In this document: piece by piece, positions 43,152-51,921 of the stretch
Layout: each line of letters starts with the position of its first letter
Position numbering within the stretch: the stretch's first letter is position 1
DNA from: Vitreoscilla filiformis
GTDB taxonomy: Bacteria > Pseudomonadota > Gammaproteobacteria > Burkholderiales > Burkholderiaceae_C
DNA: 64,000 bases
Assembly: GCF_002222655.1 (NCBI RefSeq)
Contig: NZ_CP022423.1
Span: 186,001 to 250,000, forward strand
Direction: 5' to 3'
Made by a program: the position numbers and the translations under genes
Notes under the pieces: generated by a model
Seen by the model: the letters and a program-made list of their open reading frames with translations, nothing else
Databases searched by the model: none
What the model was told of the DNA's origin: nothing

Positions 43152-45625
43152 TTTCGCACCATCTCAGAGCACCCCTGATCCGAAGATGCACAACGCCAGT
43201 GCCATGGGCGAAGATGCACCACTCTTGTGCATTCCACCGCCGGTGTGGAACCAGCACTCCGCCAAGTGAAGGCTCCGCAGTGGTCTGAGCGCACCAGCTT
43301 GATGCCTTGGGCCGCATAACGCGCCAACACCTCGGAATGGGGATGGCCAAAGCGGCTGCGGTAGCCCACTTGCACCACCGCCCATTTCGGCTGCGTCGCC
43401 GCCAACAACGCCCCGCTGGACGACGTGTGGCTGCCATGGTGGGGTACCACCAGCACGTCCGCCCGCAGCGCAACGGGCGCGTGCTGGATCAAGGTTTGTT
43501 CTTGTTCGGCAGGCAAATCGCCAGTCAGTAAGGCGCTGCGGCCTTGGGCGTCTCGCACATGCAGCACACAACTGTGGGCGTTGCCGCCGCCCTTCGCAGC
43601 GGGCCGAGGCGCCGATTCGGCAGGGGGGTGGAGGAAGCGAAACGTCACCCCCTCCCACACCCAAGACGCCCCCGCCGCACAGGCTTTGACCGGCACCGAT
43701 GCGGCCCACAAACGATGCCCTGCCGGCAGCGAGACCCACATCTGTTGGACTCGCCGGGCGGCCAGCAAGGCGGGAGCGCCGCCGATGTGGTCGCTGTCCT
43801 CATGGCTCAACACCAAGGCGTCGAGCTGGGGTTCGCCCAGGTGGCGCAACAGGGGGATCAGCACCTGCGTACCCGCATCGCGCCCGGAAGGGCTGATGGG
43901 GCCGGCGTCAAACAACAGGCTGTGCTGGGCGGTGCGCAGCAGCACGGCACTGCCCTGCCCCACGTCGGCGGCCAGCAAGTCGAACGATCCGACGAGGGGA
44001 CGTGCGGCGCCCCCCGGGCCCAGCAAGGGCCAAGCCAACAGCACCGCCCCCCAGCGACGCCACCCCAACCCCGGCCAAACCGCCACCACACCGGCCAGCA
44101 GCAAACTCAACCCCGCCCAGGGGGAGACGCTGGGCCACTCCCACACCGCACCGGGCCACGCCGCCAGCCAGGCCAGCGCCTGCAAACACGGCGACACGAT
44201 CCAACCCGCCAACGTCCAACAACCGGGCAGCAGCAAACCGCCCAGCGCCAGCGGTGTCAGCACGAAAGTCACCAGCGGCACGGCCACCCAGTTGACCCCA
44301 AAGCCGATGACCGAGACTTGGTTGAACAGCAACAACGTCAACGGCGCCAACCCCAGCGAGGCGACCCACTGCGCTCGCAACCCCTCCCGCCAAGCAGAGC
44401 GGGCAGGCGGGGGGTTGGCTGCGTCACGCACGGGCGGCGCATCGCTGGCGATGAGCAACATCACGGCGACGAAGGACAACCAAAACCCCGCCTGCTCCAC
44501 CGCCCACGGGTCACACAGCAGCACGGCGGCGCCGCTCACGCTGCACACCAGCCCGCCCGGCCAACGTCGCCCCAAGAGGTGCAGCAGCGTCACCAGCGCC
44601 AGCATCCACACCGTGCGGCGGGCGGGCACGCCCCAACCGGCCAGCACCGCGTAGGCCGTCGCCAACGCCAATCCGCCGACGCTCGCCACCCAAGCCGCTG
44701 GCCAGCCCCAACGCGCCAGCGTGTGCAGCGGCAGCCAAGGTTGAGCGCGACGCAACACCCCCGTCACCAACCACGCAAACAGGGTGATGTGCAACCCGCT
44801 GATGCTGACGAGGTGAGAAATGCCCGTGTCCCGAAACGTCTGCCAATCCGCTGGGGCGATGGCGGCTTGATCGCCCACCGCCAGCGCGGCCAACAGCCCA
44901 GCGGCTTGGGGATCAGCGACACGCAACAGCACCTCATCGCGCCAGCGTTGGCGCCAGCGATCCCACACAGCCCCCAACGAAACCGCCCGCCCGAGACGTT
45001 GCGGCACCGCTCCAGCCGCCCCCGTACGAACGGTGCCCAAAGCGCCCCAGCCCTGGCCGAACATCCAGCCTTCCGCATCAAAACCACCCGGATTGGCCTG
45101 GCCATGCACCCGCCGCAACCGCAGCGGCAGGCGCCAGCGCTCACCCGCTTGCACCCACGGCGGCGGCAGGGCGGCCAGCCCTTCCCCTGGGGTGGCGGTG
45201 GGCCAGTGCAGCCACACCCGTTCAGGCAACGTCACCGCCTGCGCCCGTTCGACATCCCAGCCTTGCTCGATGCGCCAGGTGAAACTCACCCCATCCGGCC
45301 CCGCACGCGGCAGCCCCTCGACCTCACCGGTCACCCACAAGACGCGATCCTCCAACGCCGGGTCGAGCTGCTGGGCCAGGCGTTCCCCGGCACGCCAACC
45401 TGCCTGTCCGGCAGCGAGCAGCCCCCACGCCAGTGCCAAGCTGACGGTCGAACGCACGCCTGGGGCCATGGGCAGGCTCACCACCCACAGCCCTACAGCA
45501 CCGCCGACCATGGCGAAATAGGCCCACGCCGGCCAGAGTGCCGGTTGCATCACCTGCCAGGCCGTGCCCAGCAGCACCGCCAGGGCCGCACCACCGTAGC
45601 GCACGCTGGGAGAAGGACACCGCAT
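43109..45625 (-). CDS. comEC: ComEC/Rec2-type DNA uptake channel
   Basis: An 838-residue membrane protein. An N-terminal periplasmic DUF4131-like region is followed by the Competence domain with GLLAALAVGDQAAI and HLVSISGLHITLFA. About ten membrane segments follow. The C-terminus is a metallo-beta-lactamase domain (about 540-800) with LLAADVGQGSAVLL and the metal motif LSHEDSDHIGG. ComEC carries single-stranded DNA across the inner membrane in natural transformation. The last about 40 residues (EMVRNQGRRREMSAGSTS) look non-conserved and overlap the convergent gene. Confidence 0.93.
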   Translation of the reverse strand: MRCPSPSVRYGGAALAVLLGTAWQVMQPALWPAWAYFAMVGGAVGLWVVSLPMAPGVRSTVSLALAWGLLAAGQAGWRAGERLAQQLDPALEDRVLWVTGEVEGLPRAGPDGVSFTWRIEQGWDVERAQAVTLPERVWLHWPTATPGEGLAALPPPWVQAGERWRLPLRLRRVHGQANPGGFDAEGWMFGQGWGALGTVRTGAAGAVPQRLGRAVSLGAVWDRWRQRWRDEVLLRVADPQAAGLLAALAVGDQAAIAPADWQTFRDTGISHLVSISGLHITLFAWLVTGVLRRAQPWLPLHTLARWGWPAAWVASVGGLALATAYAVLAGWGVPARRTVWMLALVTLLHLLGRRWPGGLVCSVSGAAVLLCDPWAVEQAGFWLSFVAVMLLIASDAPPVRDAANPPPARSAWREGLRAQWVASLGLAPLTLLLFNQVSVIGFGVNWVAVPLVTFVLTPLALGGLLLPGCWTLAGWIVSPCLQALAWLAAWPGAVWEWPSVSPWAGLSLLLAGVVAVWPGLGWRRWGAVLLAWPLLGPGGAARPLVGSFDLLAADVGQGSAVLLRTAQHSLLFDAGPISPSGRDAGTQVLIPLLRHLGEPQLDALVLSHEDSDHIGGAPALLAARRVQQMWVSLPAGHRLWAASVPVKACAAGASWVWEGVTFRFLHPPAESAPRPAAKGGGNAHSCVLHVRDAQGRSALLTGDLPAEQEQTLIQHAPVALRADVLVVPHHGSHTSSSGALLAATQPKWAVVQVGYRSRFGHPHSEVLARYAAQGIKLVRSDHCGAFTWRSAGSTPAVECTRVVHLRPWHWRCASSDQGCSEMVRNQGRRREMSAGSTS

Positions 45626-45713
45626 CGGGCCAGTCTAGGCAGCCACGGCGGCGCGGCGTGGGGTGTAGCATCCCGGGCCATCCTGTTTCTTCACGACCCT
45701 GTCGCTGCCTGCC

Positions 45714-46181
45714 ATGAGCACTGTTGCTGAACGACTCCAATCCCTGGGCCTCCAATTGCCCGCCGTGGCCGTCCCGGCGGCGGCTTATGTGCCGTATGTG
45801 CAAAGCGGCTCGCTGGTGTTTCTCTCGGGCCACATCGCCAAGAAAAACGGCCAAGTGTGGGTCGGCCAGCTCGGCGCCACCATGGGCACGGAAGAAGGCC
45901 AAGCCGCCGCCCGCGCCGTCGCCATCGATCTGCTGGGCACGCTGCAAGCCGCCTGCGGGGGCAACCTGGATCGGGTGGCACGCATCGTCAAAGTGATGAG
46001 CCTGGTGAACTCCACGCCGACCTTCACCGAACAGCACCTCGTCACCAACGGCTGCTCGAACCTGCTGGGCGAGGTGTTCGGCCCGACGGTCGGCGCCCAC
46101 GCCCGCAGCGCCTTTGGCGTGGCGCAGATCCCGCTGGGCGCCTGCGTGGAAATCGAGCTGATCGCCGAACTGAAGGATTGA
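45714..46181 (+). CDS. RidA-family (YjgF/UK114) protein
   Basis: A 155-residue member of the Rid superfamily, whose archetype hydrolyses reactive enamines and imines. FLSGHIAKKNGQ and VGQLGATMGTEEGQAAAR are followed by VARIVKVMSLVNSTPTFTEQ and ARSAFGVAQIPLGACVEIE. The arginine in ARSAFGV is at the position of the catalytic Arg of RidA. The longer N-terminus places it in a subgroup distinct from archetypal RidA. Its substrate is not predicted. It is divergent from comEC and followed by dsbB after 4 nt. Confidence 0.9.
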   Translation: MSTVAERLQSLGLQLPAVAVPAAAYVPYVQSGSLVFLSGHIAKKNGQVWVGQLGATMGTEEGQAAARAVAIDLLGTLQAACGGNLDRVARIVKVMSLVNSTPTFTEQHLVTNGCSNLLGEVFGPTVGAHARSAFGVAQIPLGACVEIELIAELKD

Positions 46182-46185
46182 GGCC

Positions 46186-46674
46186 ATGCGCTGGCAGTTG
46201 AGTCCAGCCAGCGGCTGGTGGCTGTGGCGCATTTCGGCGCTGTGTTTCACCGCCGTGGGCATCGCTTTGGTGACGCAACACCAGTTCGGCATGCAACCAT
46301 GCCCGTGGTGTACCTTGCAGCGCTTGATTTACCTGCTCATCGGCACACTCACCGGGTTGGGAGCCGTGCTGGCGTCGATCGTGGCGCGGCGCGTGCTGGC
46401 CGGCGGAGCGGCGTTGCTGGCCATTCTGGGCATGGTGTGTGCGTTGTGGCAGCACTTTGTGGCGGCGGCCAGCGCCTCGTGCAACCTCACGCTGGCCGAT
46501 CGCATCCTGAGCGCCCTGGGTTTGATGGAGCTGCTGCCAGCGGTGTTCGAGCCCACCGCTTCGTGTGCCGATGCGGCTGTGAACCTGCTGGGCGTGCCCT
46601 ACGCTTTCTGGAGTCTGGGTTTGTTTGCCGCCTTGTGCGCGGCGTGCGTGCAAGTGACGCGCCTGAACAAGTGA
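46186..46674 (+). CDS. dsbB: Disulfide bond formation protein B
   Basis: A 162-residue inner-membrane quinone reductase that reoxidises DsbA. Four membrane segments are visible. The first redox pair is Cys39-Pro-Trp-Cys42 in GMQPCPWCTLQRLIYL. The second pair is Cys99 and Cys127, in the second periplasmic loop. The start is the ATG 4 nt after the RidA-like stop. No dsbA is adjacent. It converges with the fumarylacetoacetase gene, 123 nt away. Confidence 0.95.
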   Translation: MRWQLSPASGWWLWRISALCFTAVGIALVTQHQFGMQPCPWCTLQRLIYLLIGTLTGLGAVLASIVARRVLAGGAALLAILGMVCALWQHFVAAASASCNLTLADRILSALGLMELLPAVFEPTASCADAAVNLLGVPYAFWSLGLFAALCAACVQVTRLNK

Positions 46675-46797
46675 CCCTGACCCACTCGCGCCTTTCACCC
46701 TCCAACGAAACGCCCGCTACCATGCACGCTGCGCCCGCGTGCAGGTGAGTGCAGGTGATTCAGGGCGACGCCTACCAGTACCGCGCTGCGTCCGGCC

Positions 46798-48126
46798 TCA
46801 AGCCAAGGCCGGCAACACCGTCCCCACACACGCGCCGAACCCAATGGCCGCCACGCCCGGCGCTTCACAGCGGCCACGCAACACCACCGTGTCCCCGTCC
46901 TGCAAAAAGGTGCGGGTTTCGCCATTCGCCAGCGTGAGCGGCTGCTTGCCGCCCAGCGTCAGCTCCAGCAGCGAGCCGCCTTGCGCCGGCGCCGGGCCAG
47001 AAAGCGTGCCCGATCCCAGCAAATCCCCCGGCTGAAGGTTGCAGCCGTTGCTGCTGTGGTGGGTGAGAAGCTGCGCCACCGTCCAGTAAGCGTCTTGCAT
47101 GGAGCTGTGCATGAGTTCCTGCGCCGGCTGGCTGGCCGCACGCATCGCCGGGGTTTGCAGCGCCACCGAGAGCCGCACGTCCAGCGCGCCGCGCTCGCGG
47201 TTGGCAGGGCTGTCCAGATAGGGCAGCGGTTGCGGGTCGCCTTCGGGCCGGGTGAAGGGGCGGCGAAAGGGCGCCAAGGCTTCTTGCGTCACCACCCAAG
47301 GCGAGATCGTGCTGGCGAAGTTTTTCGCCAAAAACGGCCCCAGCGGCTGGTATTCCCAGGCTTGCACGTCACGCGCCGACCAATCGTTCAGCAGCACCAG
47401 CCCGAACCAATCGTCCTCGGCCTGCGCCATGCCCAGCGGCGCGCCCTGCGCGTTGCCCGCGCCCACGAGGATGCCGACCTCCAGCTCCCAATCCAGCCGA
47501 CGGCAGGGGCCGAAGCTCGGCACTTCGGCGTCCGGCGCCTTGAACTGGCCCAGCGGACGGCGAAACGCCTGCCCGCTCACCCCGATGGACGACGCCCGCC
47601 CGTGGTAGCCAATCGGCACCCATTTGTAGTTTGGCAGCAGTGGGTTGTCCGGGCGAAACAGCTTGCCCACCGTGGTGGCGTGGTGGATGCCGGTGTAAAA
47701 GTCCGTGTAATCGTGGATGAAACACGGCAGCGCCATCTCTGCCTGGGCTTGCGGCAACAGGCACGCTTGCAAGGCCGTTTGCTGCGCGCTGCCGGTGCGC
47801 AACGCCGCGCTCAACGCTTGGCGCAAGCCACGCCGCGCCGGGGCGCCCAGGGCCATGAAGGCGTTCAAATCTCCCGCTGCCAACGGCGCCAGCCACGCCA
47901 GCACTTGCGCCGACCAGCCCGCGCCCGACGCCTCAGCGGCGCGTTTCAGGTCGAGGATGTCATCGCCGATGGCCACGCCCACGCGCAGCGCCTCGTTTGA
48001 GCCCGCCGGGCGAAAGCGCCCCAACGGCAGGTTTTGCAGCGGGAAATCCGTACACGGTGCTTGGGCCGAGGCCACCCAGCTCGTCAACGCCGGGTCGTGC
48101 GTGGCGTCCAACAACGCGGCGCTCAT
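46798..48126 (-). CDS. Fumarylacetoacetase (FAH family)
   Basis: A 442-residue enzyme of full fumarylacetoacetase length. The N-terminal domain ends before the catalytic domain (about 135-435), which shows FIHDYTDFYTGIHHATTVGK, then PIGYHGRASSIGVSG, WELEVGILVG and WSARDVQAWEYQPLGPFLAK. These include the metal-binding Asp/Glu residues and active-site His. It cleaves fumarylacetoacetate or a similar beta-diketo acid. Homogentisate dioxygenase is not adjacent. Instead it ends an operon with a flavin monooxygenase and a VOC protein, so its natural substrate may differ. It overlaps the VOC gene by 4 nt. Confidence 0.93.
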   Translation of the reverse strand: MSAALLDATHDPALTSWVASAQAPCTDFPLQNLPLGRFRPAGSNEALRVGVAIGDDILDLKRAAEASGAGWSAQVLAWLAPLAAGDLNAFMALGAPARRGLRQALSAALRTGSAQQTALQACLLPQAQAEMALPCFIHDYTDFYTGIHHATTVGKLFRPDNPLLPNYKWVPIGYHGRASSIGVSGQAFRRPLGQFKAPDAEVPSFGPCRRLDWELEVGILVGAGNAQGAPLGMAQAEDDWFGLVLLNDWSARDVQAWEYQPLGPFLAKNFASTISPWVVTQEALAPFRRPFTRPEGDPQPLPYLDSPANRERGALDVRLSVALQTPAMRAASQPAQELMHSSMQDAYWTVAQLLTHHSSNGCNLQPGDLLGSGTLSGPAPAQGGSLLELTLGGKQPLTLANGETRTFLQDGDTVVLRGRCEAPGVAAIGFGACVGTVLPALA

Positions 48127-48662
48127 TGTTTGAATTCCCGCTCGTGGAAGAAAGCTGCGTGCTTGGGGGCGCGTTTGGTTTTGTCCCAGTCTTCCAGCAT
48201 CTTCCATTTGACTTCGTCCATGCGGCGCAGCATGTCGGTTTCGTCTGGATCGGGGCAGGCCAGCTCGATGCGGTGGCCGCTCGGGTCAAAGAAATAGATG
48301 GAGTGGAAGGCGCCGTGATCCGTCACGCCCAGCACGTCCACACCGTTGGCTTCGAGGTGGGCTTTGTAGTCCAGCAGCGTCGCCCGATCCTTCACCTTGA
48401 AGGCGATGTGTTGCACCCAAGCGGGCGTGTTCGGGTCGCGGCCCATCTCGGGCTGGGTGGGCAGCTCGAAGAAGGCCAGCACGTTGCCGCCGCCCGCGTC
48501 CAAAAAGATGTGCATGTACGGATCCGGCTCCTTGGTGGACGGCACCTGATCCTCAGCGATGGCCAGCAAGAAGTTCATCTTCAACATCTGCTGATACCAC
48601 TCGACGGTTTGTTTGGCGTCCTTGCAGCGGTAAGCGACGTGGTGGATGCGTTCGATCTTCAT
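48123..48662 (-). CDS. VOC-superfamily (glyoxalase/dioxygenase-like) protein
   Basis: A 179-residue vicinal-oxygen-chelate protein with two beta-alpha-beta-beta-beta modules. Likely metal ligands are His8 (IHHVAYRCKD), a Glu in AFFELPTQ, a His in WVQHIAFKVKD and a Glu in HRIELACPDP. The first module contains WYQQMLKMNFLLAI. In this operon it could be a ring-cleaving dioxygenase, an isomerase or a resistance-like protein. I cannot choose from sequence alone. It sits between the DUF2783 gene and the fumarylacetoacetase gene, overlapping the latter by 4 nt. Confidence 0.88.
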   Translation of the reverse strand: MKIERIHHVAYRCKDAKQTVEWYQQMLKMNFLLAIAEDQVPSTKEPDPYMHIFLDAGGGNVLAFFELPTQPEMGRDPNTPAWVQHIAFKVKDRATLLDYKAHLEANGVDVLGVTDHGAFHSIYFFDPSGHRIELACPDPDETDMLRRMDEVKWKMLEDWDKTKRAPKHAAFFHEREFKQ

Positions 48663-48693
48663 GAGCGCAGCTCCTCAAAAACAGGAAGAGGGT

Positions 48694-48939
48694 TCAAGCG
48701 GCCACGCCTTGGCGGGCAGCGGCCAGCGCCTCGCGCAGCACGCGCAAGTCACCGATATGGTTCGCCAGCAGCAGCACCAACCGGGCGTTGACGAGCTGGC
48801 TTTGCTCGTCGCTCAAGCCCTGGTGGGTCTGGATCAGGGCTTCGTAAAAGTCATCGCCGGGCGTGAAGTCACGCACAAAACGCTGGCCGGGCAGGCCGAA
48901 ATTCGGCTGGAGGTTGAGGTGTTGGAACGTGGCGGGCAT
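48694..48939 (-). CDS. DUF2783-family small protein
   Basis: An 81-residue protein matching what I know as DUF2783. PATFQHLNLQPNFG is followed by DFYEALIQTHQGLSDEQSQL and VNARLVLLLANHIGD. It is mainly helical, without membrane segments or cysteines. Function is unknown; family members sit beside flavin monooxygenases, suggesting a small partner protein. The ATG at 48939 is fixed by GGAGAA upstream, giving a shorter protein than the longest frame. The monooxygenase gene stops 26 nt upstream. Confidence 0.8.
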   Translation of the reverse strand: MPATFQHLNLQPNFGLPGQRFVRDFTPGDDFYEALIQTHQGLSDEQSQLVNARLVLLLANHIGDLRVLREALAAARQGVAA

Positions 48940-48965
48940 GGGGGTTCTCCGGCTCATTGCAGGCG

Positions 48966-50624
48966 TCATTGCAAACACAGCGCACGGCCCAGGGCGGCGT
49001 GCAGCGCGGCAGCGTCAAACGCCCGCCAGCGAGCAGCGACGTGCTGATCGGGGCGCAGCAGGTAGCAGGTGCCCGGCTGGCCGTCGTAGCGGCGGGTGAG
49101 GTGGCCTTCGGTGTCCACCACGTCGCCGGCTTGCAGGGTGGCGCCGGGGGTTTTCACGCGCAGCACCCGCACGGGCACCGGCAGGGCGGGCAGGTCGATG
49201 GCGGCATCGCCAAACACCAGCAGGGTGAATTGGTCGGCCACATGGCGCAACAACCAACCGGCGGCACCGTCCACCGACACCGGCGCGTCGTCCATCGGCG
49301 CACCGGGCACCATCCAGCCGTCGAAGGCGTCGGCATCCGGCGTGTTCAACGTCGATTCGGTCAGGTACGCCGGCACCGACAACCGCCCCGAATTCACCAG
49401 CTTGCGCGCAAACGGAAACTCCCGCGCCAGCCCCAGCACCGCGTTGCGGAACAGCTTGGAGGTGGGGGATTTGGGCGTGATGAAGTCCGTGGAGCGGGTG
49501 GAGTTCAGCAGGTTTTCATCGGCGGCGAAGGTGCGTTCCTCGCTGTAGCTGTCCATCAGCGCCTCGGGGGCGACGCCATCCAACACGGCTTTGAGCTTCC
49601 AGCCCAGGTTGTCCACATCCTGAATGCCGGAATTCGCGCCGCGTGCGCCAAAGGGCGAAACTTGGTGCGCCGCGTCGCCCACAAACAGCACGCGCCCGTG
49701 GCGGAAGCTGCCCATGCGCCGGCATTGGAAGGTGTACACACTCACCCATTCCAGCTCGAATTCACGCTCGTCGCCCAGCATGGCTTTGATGCGCGGCAGC
49801 ACTTTTTCGGGCTTCTTTTCCGCTTCCGGGTCAGCGTCCCAGCCGAGCTGGAAGTCGATACGCCAGACGTTGTCTGCCTGGCGGTGCAGCAACACGCTGC
49901 TGGGTTTGCCCGCCGAAGCGCCTTCAAAACGATGGAACGGTGGCTCGAACCAGAACCAGCGTTCAGCCGGGAAATCGGCCTTCATCACCACATCGGCGAT
50001 GAGAAACCGGTCTTGGAACACTTTGCCGTCGATCTCCAGCCCCAGCAGGTTGCGGATCGGGCTGCGTGCGCCATCGGCCACGATCAGCCAATCGGCGTGC
50101 AGGGTGAAGGCGCCATCCGGTGTGGCGACTTCCACGCGGGCACCGTCGCCGGCGCGCTCCACCTTCGTCACCTTGTGCTTCCAGCGCAGGGCCAGCGCGG
50201 GCAGCTCCTGGGCACGCCGCACCAGAAATTCCTCCAGGTAGTACTGCTGAAGGTTGATCATGCCGGGGCGCTCGTGGCCGGCTTCGGGCAGGAGGTTGAA
50301 GTTGAAAACTTCTTCGGTGTCAAAGAAGGTGCGGCCAACGTTCCAGGTCACACCCTTGTCCACCATCGGCTGGCCGCAGCCGAGGCGATCGAGCACTTCC
50401 AGTGCGCGTTTGGCGTAGCACACGCCGCGTGAGCCGATGCTCACCGTGTCGTCATCGTCCAGCAGCAGGACGGGCACGCCTTGGCGCGCCAAGTCGATGG
50501 CCGCCGACAGGCCCACCGGGCCGGCGCCCACCACGACGACGGGGTGGCGCTGCACGGTGTCGGGGGTGTCCAGCTCGGGCGGGCGTTGGTAGCTGTATTT
50601 TGGGTAGGTGTAGGTGGACAGCAT
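48966..50624 (-). CDS. FAD-dependent aromatic-ring monooxygenase (PheA/TfdB/MhpA type)
   Basis: A 552-residue class A flavoprotein hydroxylase. The FAD-binding Rossmann motif is VVVVGAGPVGLSAAIDLARQ (about 29-48), the DG motif is LIVADGARSPIRN, and the GD motif is VLFVGDAAHQVSPFGARGAN. The C-terminal thioredoxin-like domain of the phenol hydroxylase-type enzymes is present (DQFTLLVFGDA). It likely hydroxylates a phenolic acid or similar ring using NAD(P)H and oxygen. Substrate is not predictable here. The start at 50624 gives MLSTYTYPKYSYQRPPEL. Confidence 0.91.
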   Translation of the reverse strand: MLSTYTYPKYSYQRPPELDTPDTVQRHPVVVVGAGPVGLSAAIDLARQGVPVLLLDDDDTVSIGSRGVCYAKRALEVLDRLGCGQPMVDKGVTWNVGRTFFDTEEVFNFNLLPEAGHERPGMINLQQYYLEEFLVRRAQELPALALRWKHKVTKVERAGDGARVEVATPDGAFTLHADWLIVADGARSPIRNLLGLEIDGKVFQDRFLIADVVMKADFPAERWFWFEPPFHRFEGASAGKPSSVLLHRQADNVWRIDFQLGWDADPEAEKKPEKVLPRIKAMLGDEREFELEWVSVYTFQCRRMGSFRHGRVLFVGDAAHQVSPFGARGANSGIQDVDNLGWKLKAVLDGVAPEALMDSYSEERTFAADENLLNSTRSTDFITPKSPTSKLFRNAVLGLAREFPFARKLVNSGRLSVPAYLTESTLNTPDADAFDGWMVPGAPMDDAPVSVDGAAGWLLRHVADQFTLLVFGDAAIDLPALPVPVRVLRVKTPGATLQAGDVVDTEGHLTRRYDGQPGTCYLLRPDQHVAARWRAFDAAALHAALGRALCLQ

Positions 50625-50670
50625 GGGGTGTCTCCTGTGCTTTGGGCGGGGTTGGTTGTGGGCGCGGCGG

Positions 50671-50802
50671 CCCCCTCTCCCCAACCCCTCTCCCACGAGG
50701 GGAGAGGGGCTCTCGTGCTTCTTCTTCCCCTTTGTGGAAAAGAGCCGGGGGCTTTTTGTCTTTCTCCCTCTCCCCTTGTGGGAGAGGGCCGGGGAGAGGG
50801 GG
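50671..50802. repeat. Nested inverted-repeat element rich in CCCTCTCC
   Basis: This spacer between the MBL gene and the monooxygenase gene holds two local hairpins. One pairs CCCCTCTCCC (50685-50694) with GGGAGAGGGG (50700-50709). The other pairs CCCTCTCCC (50766-50774) with GGGAGAGGG (50780-50788). The outer arms, 50671-50694 and 50780-50802, are also nearly reverse complements, so the element can fold into one large cruciform. Such CCCTCTCC-rich palindromes are dispersed in many proteobacterial genomes as REP-like elements. It abuts the MBL stop codon and may stabilise or attenuate the operon mRNA. Confidence 0.8.
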
Positions 50803-51768
50803 TCAGCCCTCCAGCGCCTTCCACATTTCAATGTCCCGCTCCGCCGTCCAGATGCGCGGATCGGCATGGCCCGTGGCCTCGTCATACGCACGGGTCACAT
50901 CAAACGGCATGCAGTGCTTGAAGATCACCCACTGGCCGTAGCGCGGCTCCAGCGTGGCCATCGTTTGCTCGTACACCGCACGCAGCTCTTTGCCTTCGGC
51001 GGCCCCCGCCTTCACGCTGGCAAAGAGTTCGGAGACGAAGGCCCGCGTGCCATCCAACCCCGCTTGCACCTGCTCGGGCGTGGTGAGCGCCGCACCGCGC
51101 CCCGGCACCAGCGCAGCGGGTTGCAGCGCGGCAATGTTGGTGAGCGTCTGCGGCCAGTCTTGGAAGTAGGCATCGCCAGCGTAGGGCGTGGCGTCGAACT
51201 CCACCAAATCGCCGGAGAACAGCGTTTTTTCCTGCGGCAACCACACCACGGTGTCCCCCTTGGTGTGGCCCCGGCCAAGTTGCAGCAGTTGCACTTCCAG
51301 CTTGCCCAGCCACAGCGTCATCTTGCCGGTGAAGGTCAGCGTCGGCCAGGTCAGGCCGGGCGGCACGCTTTCCACGTTTTGAAACAGGCGCGGGAAGCGG
51401 CCAATCTCACTCGCCTTGTCTTGCTCACCGCGTTCGACGATCAGGTCATAGGTGTCTTGGCTGGCGATGATCTGCTCGCCGCCTTCGGCCATGTAGGCGC
51501 TGGCGCCCAGCACGCGCACGGCGTGGTAATGGCTCATCACCACGTACTTGATCGGCTTGTCGGTGATCTCGCGGATGCGGCGGATCACATCGGCGGCCAT
51601 CACCGGCGTGGCCTGGGTGTCGATCACCATCACCGCGTCGTCCCCGATGATGACGCCGGTGTTCGGGTCGCCCTCGGCGGTGTACGCCCAGGCGTGCTCA
51701 GAGAGCTGGGTGAAACTCACGCGCTTTTCTTCCAGATCGGCTTGTGAAGCGAAGGTCTTGGTGCTCAT
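50803..51768 (-). CDS. MBL-fold metallohydrolase-like protein with altered metal site
   Basis: A 321-residue metallo-beta-lactamase-fold protein. The usual HxHxDH motif is replaced by His80-Tyr-His82-Ala-Val-Arg85 (VVMSHYHAVRVLGAS). His168 (GRGHTKGD) and Asp187 (FSGDLVEF) are retained, but the last family histidine, normally in a PGHG-like turn, is Arg224 (VPGRGAAL). The first metal site therefore looks intact and the second absent, suggesting a mononuclear enzyme or an altered reaction. It heads the catabolic operon divergent from the IclR regulator. The start is the ATG at 51768. Confidence 0.9.
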   Translation of the reverse strand: MSTKTFASQADLEEKRVSFTQLSEHAWAYTAEGDPNTGVIIGDDAVMVIDTQATPVMAADVIRRIREITDKPIKYVVMSHYHAVRVLGASAYMAEGGEQIIASQDTYDLIVERGEQDKASEIGRFPRLFQNVESVPPGLTWPTLTFTGKMTLWLGKLEVQLLQLGRGHTKGDTVVWLPQEKTLFSGDLVEFDATPYAGDAYFQDWPQTLTNIAALQPAALVPGRGAALTTPEQVQAGLDGTRAFVSELFASVKAGAAEGKELRAVYEQTMATLEPRYGQWVIFKHCMPFDVTRAYDEATGHADPRIWTAERDIEMWKALEG

Positions 51769-51815
51769 GGTGATGTCCCGTTCAATGCAGCGCAAAATTC
51801 AACTGATGCAAACAA

Positions 51816-51870
51816 GTTCGCTATTGACGAACGCAGGCTTGATCTTAATCACTGCGTTCGCTAATGTCTA
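51816..51870. promoter_or_regulatory. Palindromic operator region, probable IclR-family site
   Basis: GTTCG-N7-CGAAC at 51816-51832 is a perfect interrupted palindrome. A second half-site-like GTTCGCTAATG starts at 51856 and repeats GTTCGCTATTG of the first in direct orientation. In addition AACGCAG (51830-51836) and CTGCGTT (51852-51858) form an inverted pair. IclR-family regulators such as PobR and PcaU bind GTTCG-type palindromes of this form. It lies between the MBL gene and the divergent IclR gene. Confidence 0.65.
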
Positions 51871-51921
51871 AGCCATTCAACATAGTGCAAACCCGAGGCA
51901 GGGTTTTGCCGGGAACCTCAC

